Positions 1-6,716 are shown, counted from the first letter of the stretch. The stretch: 7,675 bases of DNA from Chloroflexi bacterium RIFCSPLOWO2_02_FULL_71_16 (GCA_001795345.1 MGON01000066.1:1-7675), one strand, 5' to 3'. Made by a program: numbers and translations. Notes: generated by a model from the sequence alone, not told the origin.

Positions 1-93
1 TTCCTCGAGCCGGAGCGGGCGCGCGCCGCGAGTCGCGTCGGGTACCGCGGTGCGCCGTCGCTGAAGGAGGCCGCCGAGCCGAGCGGCGGCTAG
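1..93 (+). CDS. Possible C-terminal end of a plus-strand protein (5' truncated by window edge)
   Basis: Frame 1 is open from the first base to a TAG at 91-93 and would encode the last 30 residues of a protein, ending with a hydrophilic tail rich in Ala, Arg and Glu. I do not recognise the family, and no start or domain is visible because the window begins inside it. Thirty open codons in GC-rich DNA are weak evidence on their own. Two things make it worth listing. Its TAG shares the CTAG at 90-93 with the stop of the convergent DUF885 gene, so the genes would end tail to tail. The stretch also contains the 44-bp repeat at 13-56; of its two differences from the second copy, one is silent (Ser AGT/AGC) and one changes Ala to Pro in this frame. 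It may equally be non-coding 3' sequence. Confidence 0.3.
   Translation, partial: FLEPERARAASRVGYRGAPSLKEAAEPSGG
13..56. repeat. 44-bp dispersed direct repeat, copy 1
   Basis: These 44 bases match 6768-6811 in the same orientation at 42 of 44 positions; the differences are G19 against C6774 and T33 against C6788. The core includes GGTACCGCGGTGCGCC and contains the 8-bp palindrome ACCGCGGT. A 5-bp stem (CCGCG/CGCGG around an 8-base loop) is intact in copy 2 and weakened in copy 1. Both copies lie a short distance past the stop codon of a minus-strand gene: here 33 bp beyond the DUF885 stop. The match is far longer than chance predicts in 7.7 kb, even in GC-rich DNA. It could be a REP-like intergenic element, a shared 3' regulatory element, or a remnant of a duplicated gene end. 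The function is unknown. Confidence 0.8.
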
Positions 94-1745
94 ACCGAGA
101 TCGCTCTCTCCGCGAGCGATGTCGGCAGTGCGCCGCTCGACGTGATCTTGTCGTGGAACTCACGCAGTGCCGAGACGTCGCTGGAGCCCTTGCGCATGAG
201 ATAGCGCGTGCGGATGTCGACGATCTCGAGCATGCCCGTGAGGTAGCTCGACGCCTGCGTGGGCCAGGAGCAGTAGCGGCCCACCTCCGCGCGGGCGTTG
301 GGCGCCGTCAGGTTCGCCTTGTCCATCATGAACGTGACCGCCTCGTCGAACGTCATCTCGCCCAGGTGCAGGCTCGTGTCGACGACGATGCGCGCCGCGC
401 GGAAGATCGTCGCCTCGACCTGGTAGAGCTCCTGGCGCGGATCCTCGAAGAACCCGTGCTCGCGCATGACGCGCTCGGCGTACAGGGCCCAGCCCTCCGA
501 GAAGTACGAGGTGCTGAACACGCGCCGCACGTGTGAGGGATGCGCCTTCGCCATGACGAGGTGCCAGTGATGGCCGGGGTAGGCCTCGTGCACCGCGGTC
601 GTCGGGATCCCGTGCGTGCAGTTGCCCTCGAGGCGCTTCTGGATCTCGTCCTCGGCGGTCCCGTCGGGCGGGAACGGCACGAAGAAGTGGCCCGTGAGCG
701 TGTCGCTGAACGCCGGTGGCCTCGCGTACGAGGCGACGGCCTGGACCGGACGCTGGAAGTGCGGCGACGGCTCCACGAGGCATCGCTCGCCGGCCGGCAG
801 CGTCACCAGCCCGGTCCGCCGCAGGAACTCGCGGGCCCGCTCCGTCCACTCCTCGTATTCCCGCCGCATGCCGTCCGGGTCCGGAGCGTGGATCCGGTTG
901 AGGTCGTGCAGCAGCGCGACCCAGTCCTCGTGGCCCGCGATCGCCTTCCCGAGGCGGCGCATATCAGCGGCGAGAAGGTCGTACTGCTCGCGGCCGCGCT
1001 CGCGCAGCGAGCGGGCGTCGTCGCCCAGGAGCTCCTTCTCGCGCAGCAGCGCCGTGTACGTCTCCTCGCCGACGGCGTAGCTGCCAGACGCCTTCCGCCG
1101 GAGCTCCTCGAGGAATGCACCGAAGCGCTCGAAGGCGTCGCCGGCTCGCGCGCCGGCGGCCGCGAGGCGCGCGCGCGATGCGGGATCGCTCACCTCTGCC
1201 GGCACCAGCTCGCGCGCGTAGCGCGCGGCCGCCTTCGCCTGCCCGACGGCGCGCTCGACGTAGATCGGCGGGGCGAGCGCGGGGTCGAGGTTGGCCATGC
1301 CGTGCTCGAGCGCCGCGGGTATCTGCTCGAGCCGCGCCCGGGCCGCCTCGGCCAGCTGGCGCTCCGGGCGCAGGCGGTGCAGGAAGAGCGTGAAGACGCC
1401 TTGGAGGCCGGGTCCGAGGTAGGTCGCCGGCTGCATGCGCCAGACCTGGCGCGGGTGGAGGATCTCGCGGCCGCGCAGCACAGCGATCAGGAAGTCGCGG
1501 TCGATGGCGACCGATCCCAGGCCGTCGTCCGGGATCGCGCGGAATCGCCCGAGCCACTCGGTATCCCTGGCCCTCCGTCGCTCGAACGCCTCGGCCGAGA
1601 GGTCGTCGAGGCGCTCGTCGTACGCCGTGAGGCCGAGGCCGCTCGCCATGACCGGCGAGTCCTCGTATTCCTCCTTGAGGAACCGCATGGCGAGGTCGGC
1701 GAACCGACCGACCCTGGTGTCGTCCGCTCCGGCCGTACCCGTCAC
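90..1745 (-). CDS. DUF885 family protein, predicted zinc metallopeptidase-like
   Basis: A 551-residue protein that I assign to the DUF885 family, from its size and its C-terminal half. The best landmark is HEAYPGHH at residues 386-393, followed by FSEGWALYAE with Glu417. This resembles a gluzincin-type zinc site, in which His residues of the first helix and a downstream Glu bind the metal. The N-terminal ~350 residues are mostly charged helices. I see no signal peptide or membrane segment, so a cytoplasmic location is likely. The start is GTG 1745, preceded by a strong Shine-Dalgarno (GGGGGAGG, 1751-1758) at 5-nt spacing. The length is typical for the family. The substrate is not established for most members, so peptidase activity is an inference from the motif. 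It diverges from ligD, with no functional link apparent. Confidence 0.9.
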   Translation of the reverse strand: MTGTAGADDTRVGRFADLAMRFLKEEYEDSPVMASGLGLTAYDERLDDLSAEAFERRRARDTEWLGRFRAIPDDGLGSVAIDRDFLIAVLRGREILHPRQVWRMQPATYLGPGLQGVFTLFLHRLRPERQLAEAARARLEQIPAALEHGMANLDPALAPPIYVERAVGQAKAAARYARELVPAEVSDPASRARLAAAGARAGDAFERFGAFLEELRRKASGSYAVGEETYTALLREKELLGDDARSLRERGREQYDLLAADMRRLGKAIAGHEDWVALLHDLNRIHAPDPDGMRREYEEWTERAREFLRRTGLVTLPAGERCLVEPSPHFQRPVQAVASYARPPAFSDTLTGHFFVPFPPDGTAEDEIQKRLEGNCTHGIPTTAVHEAYPGHHWHLVMAKAHPSHVRRVFSTSYFSEGWALYAERVMREHGFFEDPRQELYQVEATIFRAARIVVDTSLHLGEMTFDEAVTFMMDKANLTAPNARAEVGRYCSWPTQASSYLTGMLEIVDIRTRYLMRKGSSDVSALREFHDKITSSGALPTSLAERAISV

Positions 1746-1750
1746 GACTA

Positions 1751-1758
1751 CCTCCCCC
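1751..1758 (-). promoter_or_regulatory. Strong ribosome binding site of the DUF885 gene
   Basis: Read on the minus strand this is GGGGGAGG, five bases before GTG 1745. It supports GTG as the true start rather than a later ATG. It lies in the 38-bp gap between the divergent starts of the DUF885 gene and ligD. That gap is too short for two separate promoters, so at least part of each promoter must lie inside the opposing coding sequence. Confidence 0.75.
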
Positions 1759-1783
1759 GCAAGACGCCGAGAATGCGTAGAGG

Positions 1784-4195
1784 GTGAGCCTCACCGAATA
1801 CCACCGCAAACGGGACTTCGGCCGGACGCCCGAGCCGAAGGGAGAGAAGCCGAAGCCGACGGAGCGCCTGCGCTACGTAGTGCATCGGCATCACGCGACG
1901 CGCCTGCACTGGGACGTGCGGCTAGAGATGCGCGGCGTGCTCGCGTCGTGGGCGGTGCCGCAGGGCCCGCCGCTCGAGGCCGGGAAGCGCCGCCTCGCCG
2001 TCCACACCGAGGACCATCCCATCGAGTACCTCACGTTCCACGGCGTCATCCCCGACGGGTACGGGGCGGGCGCGATGACCATCTGGGACAGCGGGACCTA
2101 CCAGATCGTCGAGGAGCGCCGCGACCGGGCCGGCCTGGAGCTCGAGTACAAGGTCCAGTTCCACGGGAAGCGCCTGACGGGGGAGTACGTGCTCGTCAAG
2201 ACGAAGCAGAACGAGGGCCGCGACTGGCTGATGATCCTGCACGGCACCACCCCGAAGGATCACCCGCTCGACCGGAAGATCCACCCGATGTTGGCGACGT
2301 CCGCCGACGCGCCGTTCGACTCGAAGGAGTTCTCGTTCGAGCCGAAGTGGGACGGCGTCCGCACGCTCGCCTTCGTGGACGGAGGCGTGGTGCGCCTCCA
2401 GACCCGGAACCTTCTCGACTGCACGGCCCAGTACCCCGAGGCGCACGGGATCGCCGAGGCGCTGACCGGGGCGTACCAGGCCATCGTCGACGGCGAGGTC
2501 ATCGCGCTCGACGAGAAGGGCGTCCCCTCGTTCCAGAAGCTTCAGGCCCGCATGCACGTGCAGGACGAGGGGCGCATCCGCAAGCTGCGGCGCTCGACGC
2601 CGGTCGTGTACGAGGTCTTCGACGTCCTCTGGATGGACGGCGAGGACCTGACCCGCGTGCCGCTCCAGGAGCGCCAGCGCCGCCTCGGGCTCGCGGTGAC
2701 GCCCATGGGTGCCATCCGGCACCACGAAGCCTTCGTCGGCGAGGGCAAAGCGCTCTTCGAGGCCGCCAGGGAGCAGGGCCTCGAGGGGATCGTCGCGAAG
2801 CGGCTGGACTCGCCGTACGTCGAGGGGCGCTCGGCGGCGTGGATCAAGATCAAGGCGCAGCGCTCGATGGAGTGCGTGATCGGCGGCTGGACCGCGGGAC
2901 AGGGTGGCCGAGCGAACACGCTCGGCGCGCTCCTGGTCGGCGTCTACCGGGACGGCAAGCTGGTCCCGGTGGGGCACGTCGGCACCGGATTCGACGAGCG
3001 GACGCTGAAGGACCTCCTCGCGCTCCTGCGGGAGCGCGAGAGCCCCACCACGCCGTTCGTGAAGGCGCCGCGGGTGAACCAGCCGGCCCGCTGGTGTCTC
3101 CCCGAGCTCGTGTGCGAGGTCCGCTACACGGGCATCACGAACGAGGGCATCCTCAGGCAGCCGGCGTATCTCGGCCTCCGCCCGGACATCGACCCGAAGG
3201 AGGCGACCGGCGAGGAGCGCACGGCTTCCGTCGAGCGCGCGCAGCGGGACGCGGCGCAGGAGGCGAAGAAGCCGAAGGCGAAGGCCGAGCCCGCGAAGAG
3301 AGTGCCGGCGGTCCTGAACGTCGAGGGCCGCGAGATCAAGCTCACGAATCTCGACAAGGTCCTCTGGCCGGAGGACGGCTACACGAAGGCGGACCTCGTC
3401 CGCTACTACGTCGACGCCGGGCCGTACCTCGTGTCCTGGGTACGGGACCGCCCGCTGACGATGAAGCCGTACCCAGACGGCATCTACGGGACGACCTTCT
3501 ATCAGAAGAACAAGCCGAGCTTCACGCCGAAGTGGGTCTCGAGCTGGCGCGACCCCGAGGAGCCGGAGAACGACTACGTCCTCTGCAACGACCTGGCGAC
3601 GCTGGTCTGGATGGCGAACTACACCGCGCTCGAGATCCACCCGCGCCTCGCGCGCGTGGACGACCCGGACCACCCCGACTACGTCATGGTCGACCTGGAC
3701 CCCGCGGAGGGCAGCACGTGGGAACAGGTGAAGGAGGTCGCGGTCACCGTGCGCGCCGTCCTGGACGACATGGGTCTCCGGTCGTTCCCGAAGACGACCG
3801 GGTCACGGGGCATCCACGTCCTGATCCCGATCGCGCGCAAGTACACCTTCGAGGAGACGAGAGCGTTCGCCGAGGCGGTGGGCAAGGCGGCGCGAGAGCG
3901 CGAGCCGAAGATCGTCACGCTCGAGTTCTCGAAGGCCCGCCGGAAGGGGATCTACATCGACTACCTGCAGAACATGCGCGGGAAGTCGACGGCGGGGCCG
4001 TACAGCGTGCGCCCGAAGCCGCGCGCGCCGGTCTCCGCTCCCCTTCGGTGGGACGAGATCGAGGCCCTCGGCCGGCCCGACGCCTTCACCATCACGAACA
4101 TGCGCGACCGCCTCGCCCTGGTCGGCGACCTGCTCGCGCCGTCGCTCGGGCTCCAGCAGAAGCTGCCGAAGAAGGCACTGGCGTCGGCCCGCTAA
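1784..4195 (+). CDS. ligD: Multifunctional DNA ligase D (PE-LIG-POL)
   Basis: An 803-residue ATP-dependent ligase of bacterial non-homologous end joining, which trims, fills and seals double-strand breaks recruited by Ku. Domain order is 3'-phosphoesterase (about 1-160), ligase (about 165-470), a Lys/Ala/Glu-rich linker (about 475-510) and primase-type polymerase (about 515-803). This is the P. aeruginosa order, not the mycobacterial POL-PE-LIG. The phosphoesterase keeps His36, His42, Asp44, Arg46, His78 and Tyr82, which align with the known metal and phosphate ligands. The ligase nucleophile is Lys188 in EPKWDGVR; EGIVAKR and WIKIK are motifs IV and V. The polymerase has the Asp pair in VDLDP (Asp637, Asp639) and a third Asp in YIDYL (Asp726). 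All three activities therefore look intact. GTG 1784 is the first usable codon because an in-frame TAG lies at 1778. It has only AGAGG directly abutting it, so initiation may be weak or leaderless. Ku is not in the window. The hydrolase frame follows immediately. Confidence 0.97.
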   Translation: MSLTEYHRKRDFGRTPEPKGEKPKPTERLRYVVHRHHATRLHWDVRLEMRGVLASWAVPQGPPLEAGKRRLAVHTEDHPIEYLTFHGVIPDGYGAGAMTIWDSGTYQIVEERRDRAGLELEYKVQFHGKRLTGEYVLVKTKQNEGRDWLMILHGTTPKDHPLDRKIHPMLATSADAPFDSKEFSFEPKWDGVRTLAFVDGGVVRLQTRNLLDCTAQYPEAHGIAEALTGAYQAIVDGEVIALDEKGVPSFQKLQARMHVQDEGRIRKLRRSTPVVYEVFDVLWMDGEDLTRVPLQERQRRLGLAVTPMGAIRHHEAFVGEGKALFEAAREQGLEGIVAKRLDSPYVEGRSAAWIKIKAQRSMECVIGGWTAGQGGRANTLGALLVGVYRDGKLVPVGHVGTGFDERTLKDLLALLRERESPTTPFVKAPRVNQPARWCLPELVCEVRYTGITNEGILRQPAYLGLRPDIDPKEATGEERTASVERAQRDAAQEAKKPKAKAEPAKRVPAVLNVEGREIKLTNLDKVLWPEDGYTKADLVRYYVDAGPYLVSWVRDRPLTMKPYPDGIYGTTFYQKNKPSFTPKWVSSWRDPEEPENDYVLCNDLATLVWMANYTALEIHPRLARVDDPDHPDYVMVDLDPAEGSTWEQVKEVAVTVRAVLDDMGLRSFPKTTGSRGIHVLIPIARKYTFEETRAFAEAVGKAAREREPKIVTLEFSKARRKGIYIDYLQNMRGKSTAGPYSVRPKPRAPVSAPLRWDEIEALGRPDAFTITNMRDRLALVGDLLAPSLGLQQKLPKKALASAR

Positions 4196-4740
4196 CGCGC
4201 GGGACCGCGGTCCTGGTCCCGGGCTACCGCGGGTCGGATCGGCAGCCGATCCTCGTCGCGATCGCCCGCCGGCTCGAGGCCGTCGGCATCGCCTCGAAAG
4301 CGGTCGCGCTCTCGACCTCGGTGCGGCCGAGCAGCGGGTACCGGGTCGAGCTGGACGCGCTCCGGCGCGCACGCGATGAGCTGCGCGCGGCGCATCCGGG
4401 GCCGGTGGCTCTCGTGGGCCGGTCGTTCGGCGGGCGCATGTGCGCGTTCCTCGCCGCCCAGGAGCCACCCGATGCGCTGGTCGTCGTCGGCCATCCGATC
4501 TCGCCGCCGGGACGGCCGCGACCGCGTGATGAGGAAGCGCTCGCAAGCGTGCGCTGCCCGACGCTCGTCGTGCAGGGCGACCACGATGACCTCGGCCCCG
4601 TCGCGGTCCTGCAGCGGATCAGCGCGGGCAACCCGCTCATCGACATCGTTGTCATCGCCGGTGCGCGCCACGAGCTCGGTCGCCACGAGGGCGAGGCCGC
4701 CGAGCACGTGGCCCGCTGGCTCGATGCGAGGCTGCGCTAG
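4195..4740 (+). CDS. Small alpha/beta hydrolase (KANL3/Tex30-like), start unresolved
   Basis: About 180 residues that read as a compact alpha/beta hydrolase. A first strand and turn (TAVLVPGYRG) is followed by the nucleophile elbow VGRSFGGR (Ser codon at 4423), an Asp after a strand (QGDHDD, likely codon 4585) and a late His (ARHELG, codon 4669): a plausible Ser-Asp-His triad. The pattern resembles the dienelactone-hydrolase-like KANL3/Tex30 group. The substrate is unknown. The boundary is the problem. The conserved fold begins at about 4204, but no ATG, GTG or TTG occurs in frame between GTG 4048, deep inside ligD, and GTG 4321, which would remove the first strand and helix. Residues encoded from 4048 look like an Arg-rich out-of-frame shadow of ligD. 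I give the extent from the ligD stop. A rare codon such as CTG 4213, translation coupled to ligD, or an indel in the sequence could explain it. Probably co-transcribed with ligD. Confidence 0.75.
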   Translation, partial: TRGTAVLVPGYRGSDRQPILVAIARRLEAVGIASKAVALSTSVRPSSGYRVELDALRRARDELRAAHPGPVALVGRSFGGRMCAFLAAQEPPDALVVVGHPISPPGRPRPRDEEALASVRCPTLVVQGDHDDLGPVAVLQRISAGNPLIDIVVIAGARHELGRHEGEAAEHVARWLDARLR

Positions 4741-4741
4741 C

Positions 4742-4792
4742 TCCGGCCGAAGGTCAGTCCCGGGTGGTCGTCCACCCGTCGTTGAGGCCGGA
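4742..4792. terminator. Nested inverted repeat in convergent gap, probable bidirectional terminator
   Basis: The 57-bp gap between two converging genes is almost filled by a two-tier inverted repeat. The inner hairpin is CGGGTGG (4761-4767), loop TCGT, CCACCCG (4772-4778), a perfect 7-bp stem. The outer arms TCCGGCC (4742-4748) and GGCCGGA (4786-4792) are also perfectly complementary over 7 bp. No T-run follows on either strand, so it is not a textbook intrinsic terminator. Position and symmetry suggest it ends transcription, or protects 3' ends, for both the ligD-hydrolase unit and the aldehyde dehydrogenase unit. Confidence 0.6.
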
Positions 4793-4797
4793 CTCCG

Positions 4798-6297
4798 CTA
4801 GGGGGCCATCCCCGTCTTCTCGACGACATCGATCTGGGCCTTCTGGAGGCGGCCGGAGTAGTCGACGTAGATCGACTTCCACTCCGAGTACACGTCCAGC
4901 GCGGCGCGCCCCGCCTCGCGGTGGCCGTTGCCGGTCGCCTTCATGCCGCCGAACGGGAGCTGGATCTCCGCTCCGATCGTCCCGGCGTTCACGTAGACGA
5001 TCCCGCACTCGGCGTCGCGCATGAAGCGGAACGCGTTGTTGACGTTCTGCGTATAGACGGAGCAGGAGAGGCCGTACTTCGTCGAGTTCAGGATCTTGAT
5101 CGCCTCGTCGATGCTCGAGGTCTCGATGACGGCGGTCACCGGACCGAAGATCTCCTCCTGCGCCACGCGCATGTTGGGCTTCACGTCCACGAGGACCGTC
5201 GGCTCGTGGAACCAGCCCTTGGCGAGCGCGCCCTCGCGCGAGATCCGTCCGCCGGCGGCGACGGTGGCGCCCTCCTTCTCGGCGACCGGGATGTACGAGT
5301 GCACACGGTCGAGCTGGCTCTTCGAGACCACCGGACCGACGTCGGTCGTGTCCTCGAGGCCGTGCCCGAGGCGGAGCTTCTTCGCGCGGCCTACCAGGCG
5401 GTCGATGAGCTCGTTGGCGATGCCGCGCTGGCCGATCACGCGAGACGCGGCCGTGCACCGCTGCCCGGACGTGCCGAACGCGGACCACACGATCCCGTCG
5501 ATGGCGAGGTCGACGTTCGCGTCGTCGAGCACGACGATCGCGTTCTTGCCGCCGAGCTCGCAGGAGACGCGCTTCAGCAGCCTGCCGGCGAGCTCGCTGA
5601 TGTGCGCGCCCGTCTCGGACGATCCGGTGAAGGAGATGAGGGCGACGCCCGGATGGGTCACCAGGTGATCGCCGAGATCGCTGCCCGACCCGAGGACGAG
5701 GTTCATCACGCCCTTCGGAAGGCCGGCCTCCTCGAGGATCTCCACCAGGCGGACCGCTAGCAGCGGCGTGTACGACGCGGGCTTGAAGACCACCGTGTTG
5801 CCGAGGATGAGCGCGGGCATGATCTTCCAGGTGGGGATCGCGAAGGGGAAGTTCCACGGAGTTATCGCGGCGACCACTCCGTGCGGGTGGCGCATGCTCA
5901 TCGCCCACTTGTTGGGAAGCTCTGCCGGGACCACGTCGCCGAACTGGCGGCGGCCCTCGCCGGCGATGTAGTAGGTCATGTCGATGCCCTCTTGGACGTC
6001 GCCACGGGCTTCCGCCAGGACCTTGCCCATCTCCCGCGTCATCTCGCGCGCCAGCTCGTCCTTGCGGCGGAGCATCACCTCCGCGGCCCTGTAGAGGATC
6101 TCGCCGCGCTTCGGCGCGGGGAAGAGACGCCAGCCCTCATAGGCGCGCTGCGCCGCCTCGACGGCGCGGTCGACGTCGGCGGTCGTGGACTTCGTGACGG
6201 TGGCGATGAGCTCGCCGTTCGCGGGGTCGGTGTTGTCGAAGGTGTCCCCGCCGGTCGCGTCGACCCAGCGTCCGTCTATGTGGTTCTGGAGGTGCAT
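4798..6297 (-). CDS. NAD(P)-dependent aldehyde dehydrogenase
   Basis: A 499-residue cytoplasmic aldehyde dehydrogenase, which oxidises an aldehyde to the acid with NAD(P)+ (normally as a homo-oligomer). Catalytic landmarks are all present: Asn149 in TPWNFPFAIP, the cofactor loop FTGSSETG, general base Glu247 in CELGGKN, and nucleophile Cys281 in SGQRCTA. The Glu-Cys spacing of 34 is the family standard. The N-terminus (QNHIDGRW) and total length are typical. The overall look is close to semialdehyde dehydrogenases such as the alpha-ketoglutaric or succinic semialdehyde types, but the substrate cannot be set from sequence. ATG 6297 is preferred over ATG 6318: it fits the family N-terminus, has AGAGG just upstream, and lies four bases after the stop of the small membrane ORF, which suggests coupled translation. 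The longer start would overlap that ORF by 17 bases. It converges on the ligD-hydrolase unit. Confidence 0.95.
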   Translation of the reverse strand: MHLQNHIDGRWVDATGGDTFDNTDPANGELIATVTKSTTADVDRAVEAAQRAYEGWRLFPAPKRGEILYRAAEVMLRRKDELAREMTREMGKVLAEARGDVQEGIDMTYYIAGEGRRQFGDVVPAELPNKWAMSMRHPHGVVAAITPWNFPFAIPTWKIMPALILGNTVVFKPASYTPLLAVRLVEILEEAGLPKGVMNLVLGSGSDLGDHLVTHPGVALISFTGSSETGAHISELAGRLLKRVSCELGGKNAIVVLDDANVDLAIDGIVWSAFGTSGQRCTAASRVIGQRGIANELIDRLVGRAKKLRLGHGLEDTTDVGPVVSKSQLDRVHSYIPVAEKEGATVAAGGRISREGALAKGWFHEPTVLVDVKPNMRVAQEEIFGPVTAVIETSSIDEAIKILNSTKYGLSCSVYTQNVNNAFRFMRDAECGIVYVNAGTIGAEIQLPFGGMKATGNGHREAGRAALDVYSEWKSIYVDYSGRLQKAQIDVVEKTGMAP

Positions 6298-6301
6298 GCC
6301 T

Positions 6302-6424
6302 CTAGAGCTGGGTCCCATAGAAGAGCCAGATGGTGAGCGCGCCCACCGCGACGATCCCCAGGACGATGAGCGCGAAAGCGATGTTCGCTTGCCGCTCCGG
6401 GTCGTCCTGTCCGAAGATGCTCAT
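6302..6424 (-). CDS. Small single-pass membrane protein, 40 residues
   Basis: ATG 6424 opens a 40-residue ORF ending at TAG 6302-6304. The first 13 residues are polar (MSIFGQDDPERQA). Residues about 14-36 form one strongly hydrophobic segment with Ala, Val, Leu and Ile and a Trp-Leu-Phe-Tyr end, then a short tail GTQL. That is the design of a small inner-membrane protein. I do not recognise a family. The long hydrophobic run, the N-terminal Met at a sensible place, and the four-base gap to the aldehyde dehydrogenase argue that it is a real gene in the same unit. Against it, no Shine-Dalgarno is visible before ATG 6424 and the ORF is short. An upstream in-frame start at 6517 exists, but it would run through the tRNA and is rejected. 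Confidence 0.6.
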   Translation of the reverse strand: MSIFGQDDPERQANIAFALIVLGIVAVGALTIWLFYGTQL

Positions 6425-6480
6425 GCTCGGATACAGACGATAGCGGGGAACTCCGATACCCTTTACTTGGGGCCGCGCTC
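6425..6480. promoter_or_regulatory. Divergent promoter region for the small membrane ORF and tRNA-Ala
   Basis: This 56-bp gap is the only upstream sequence between a minus-strand gene and a plus-strand tRNA, so it must hold or touch both promoters. It is visibly more AT-rich than its surroundings. On the plus strand TTTACT (6462-6467) matches four of six bases of a -10 box and lies 13 bases before the tRNA, but no good -35 is found 17 bp upstream. No convincing boxes are seen for the minus strand. The call rests on position and composition, not on motif quality. Confidence 0.35.
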
Positions 6481-6552
6481 GGGCCTGTAGCTCAGCGGGA
6501 GAGCACTTGAATCGCACTCAAGGGGTCGGGGGTTCGAATCCCCCCAGGTCCA
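6481..6552 (+). tRNA. tRNA-Ala, anticodon CGC
   Basis: A complete cloverleaf of 72 bases. The acceptor GGGCCTG (6481-6487) pairs with CAGGTCC (6545-6551) with a single G3:U70 wobble, the classic identity determinant for alanyl-tRNA synthetase. The D stem is GCTC/GAGC. The anticodon stem CTTGA/TCAAG closes the loop ATCGCAC with U33 and anticodon CGC (6513-6515), reading GCG. The variable loop is five bases. The T stem GGGGG/CCCCC carries the loop TTCGAAT. The discriminator is A73 (6552). CCA is not encoded (the next bases are CAG), so a CCA-adding enzyme is needed. It is followed four bases later by a degenerate copy. Confidence 0.96.
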
Positions 6553-6556
6553 CAGT

Positions 6557-6626
6557 CCGCCTGTAGCTCAGTGGCAGAGCCTTGGACCGCACCCAAGGCG
6601 TCAGGGGTCGGATCCCCCCAGGTCCA
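6557..6626 (+). pseudogene. Degenerate tandem copy of tRNA-Ala(CGC)
   Basis: This 70-base copy begins four bases after the intact tRNA-Ala and aligns along its whole length. It keeps the D stem (GCTC/GAGC), the CGC anticodon triplet (loop ACCGCAC), the G3:U70 combination and the 3' end CAGGTCCA. It has several damaging changes: acceptor positions 1 and 2 are C facing C, base 26 is missing, universal U33 is C, and one base is lost from the T arm so that the loop no longer reads TTCGAAT. The anticodon stem has a compensated change (A31-U39 to G31-C39), so it was probably once a functional gene or arose from a diverged isoacceptor. I call it a tRNA pseudogene. An expressed tRNA-like RNA cannot be excluded. 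Confidence 0.75.
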
Positions 6627-6716
6627 CCGCCCATTTCCCGCCGCGCCCAAGCGGCAGGCGCACCGTGGATGACGCGGCGAATGCGGATGCGCGGGCGCGA
6701 CGCGGTGAGGGGTGGG

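Noticed and set aside
540..1787. Long plus-strand frame opposite the DUF885 gene
   Set aside because: Arg/Leu/Val-rich composition without motifs; explained by GC-rich codon bias of the real minus-strand gene with its HEAYPGHH site.
1922..3673. 583-codon minus-strand frame opposite ligD
   Set aside because: No recognisable domain and low-complexity Arg/Leu/Val composition, while the plus strand carries a complete three-domain LigD.
1435..4194. Long plus-strand frame running through DUF885 and ligD into the hydrolase
   Set aside because: Only the part after the ligD stop resembles a protein family. The rest is an out-of-frame Arg/Pro/Gly-rich shadow of ligD.
4760..4795. Classical intrinsic terminator with T-run
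   Set aside because: The hairpin is strong but neither strand has a T-run after it; kept only as a nested inverted repeat with a probable terminator role.
4754..5908. Second minus-strand frame inside the aldehyde dehydrogenase gene
   Set aside because: Arg-rich shadow; the dehydrogenase frame has all catalytic residues at family spacing.
6481..6626. Tandem tRNA as an integrase attachment site pair (attL/attR)
   Set aside because: The copies are full length and differ by scattered changes. Only about 14 bases at the 3' end are identical, no integrase is present, and only four bases separate them, so a local duplication fits better.
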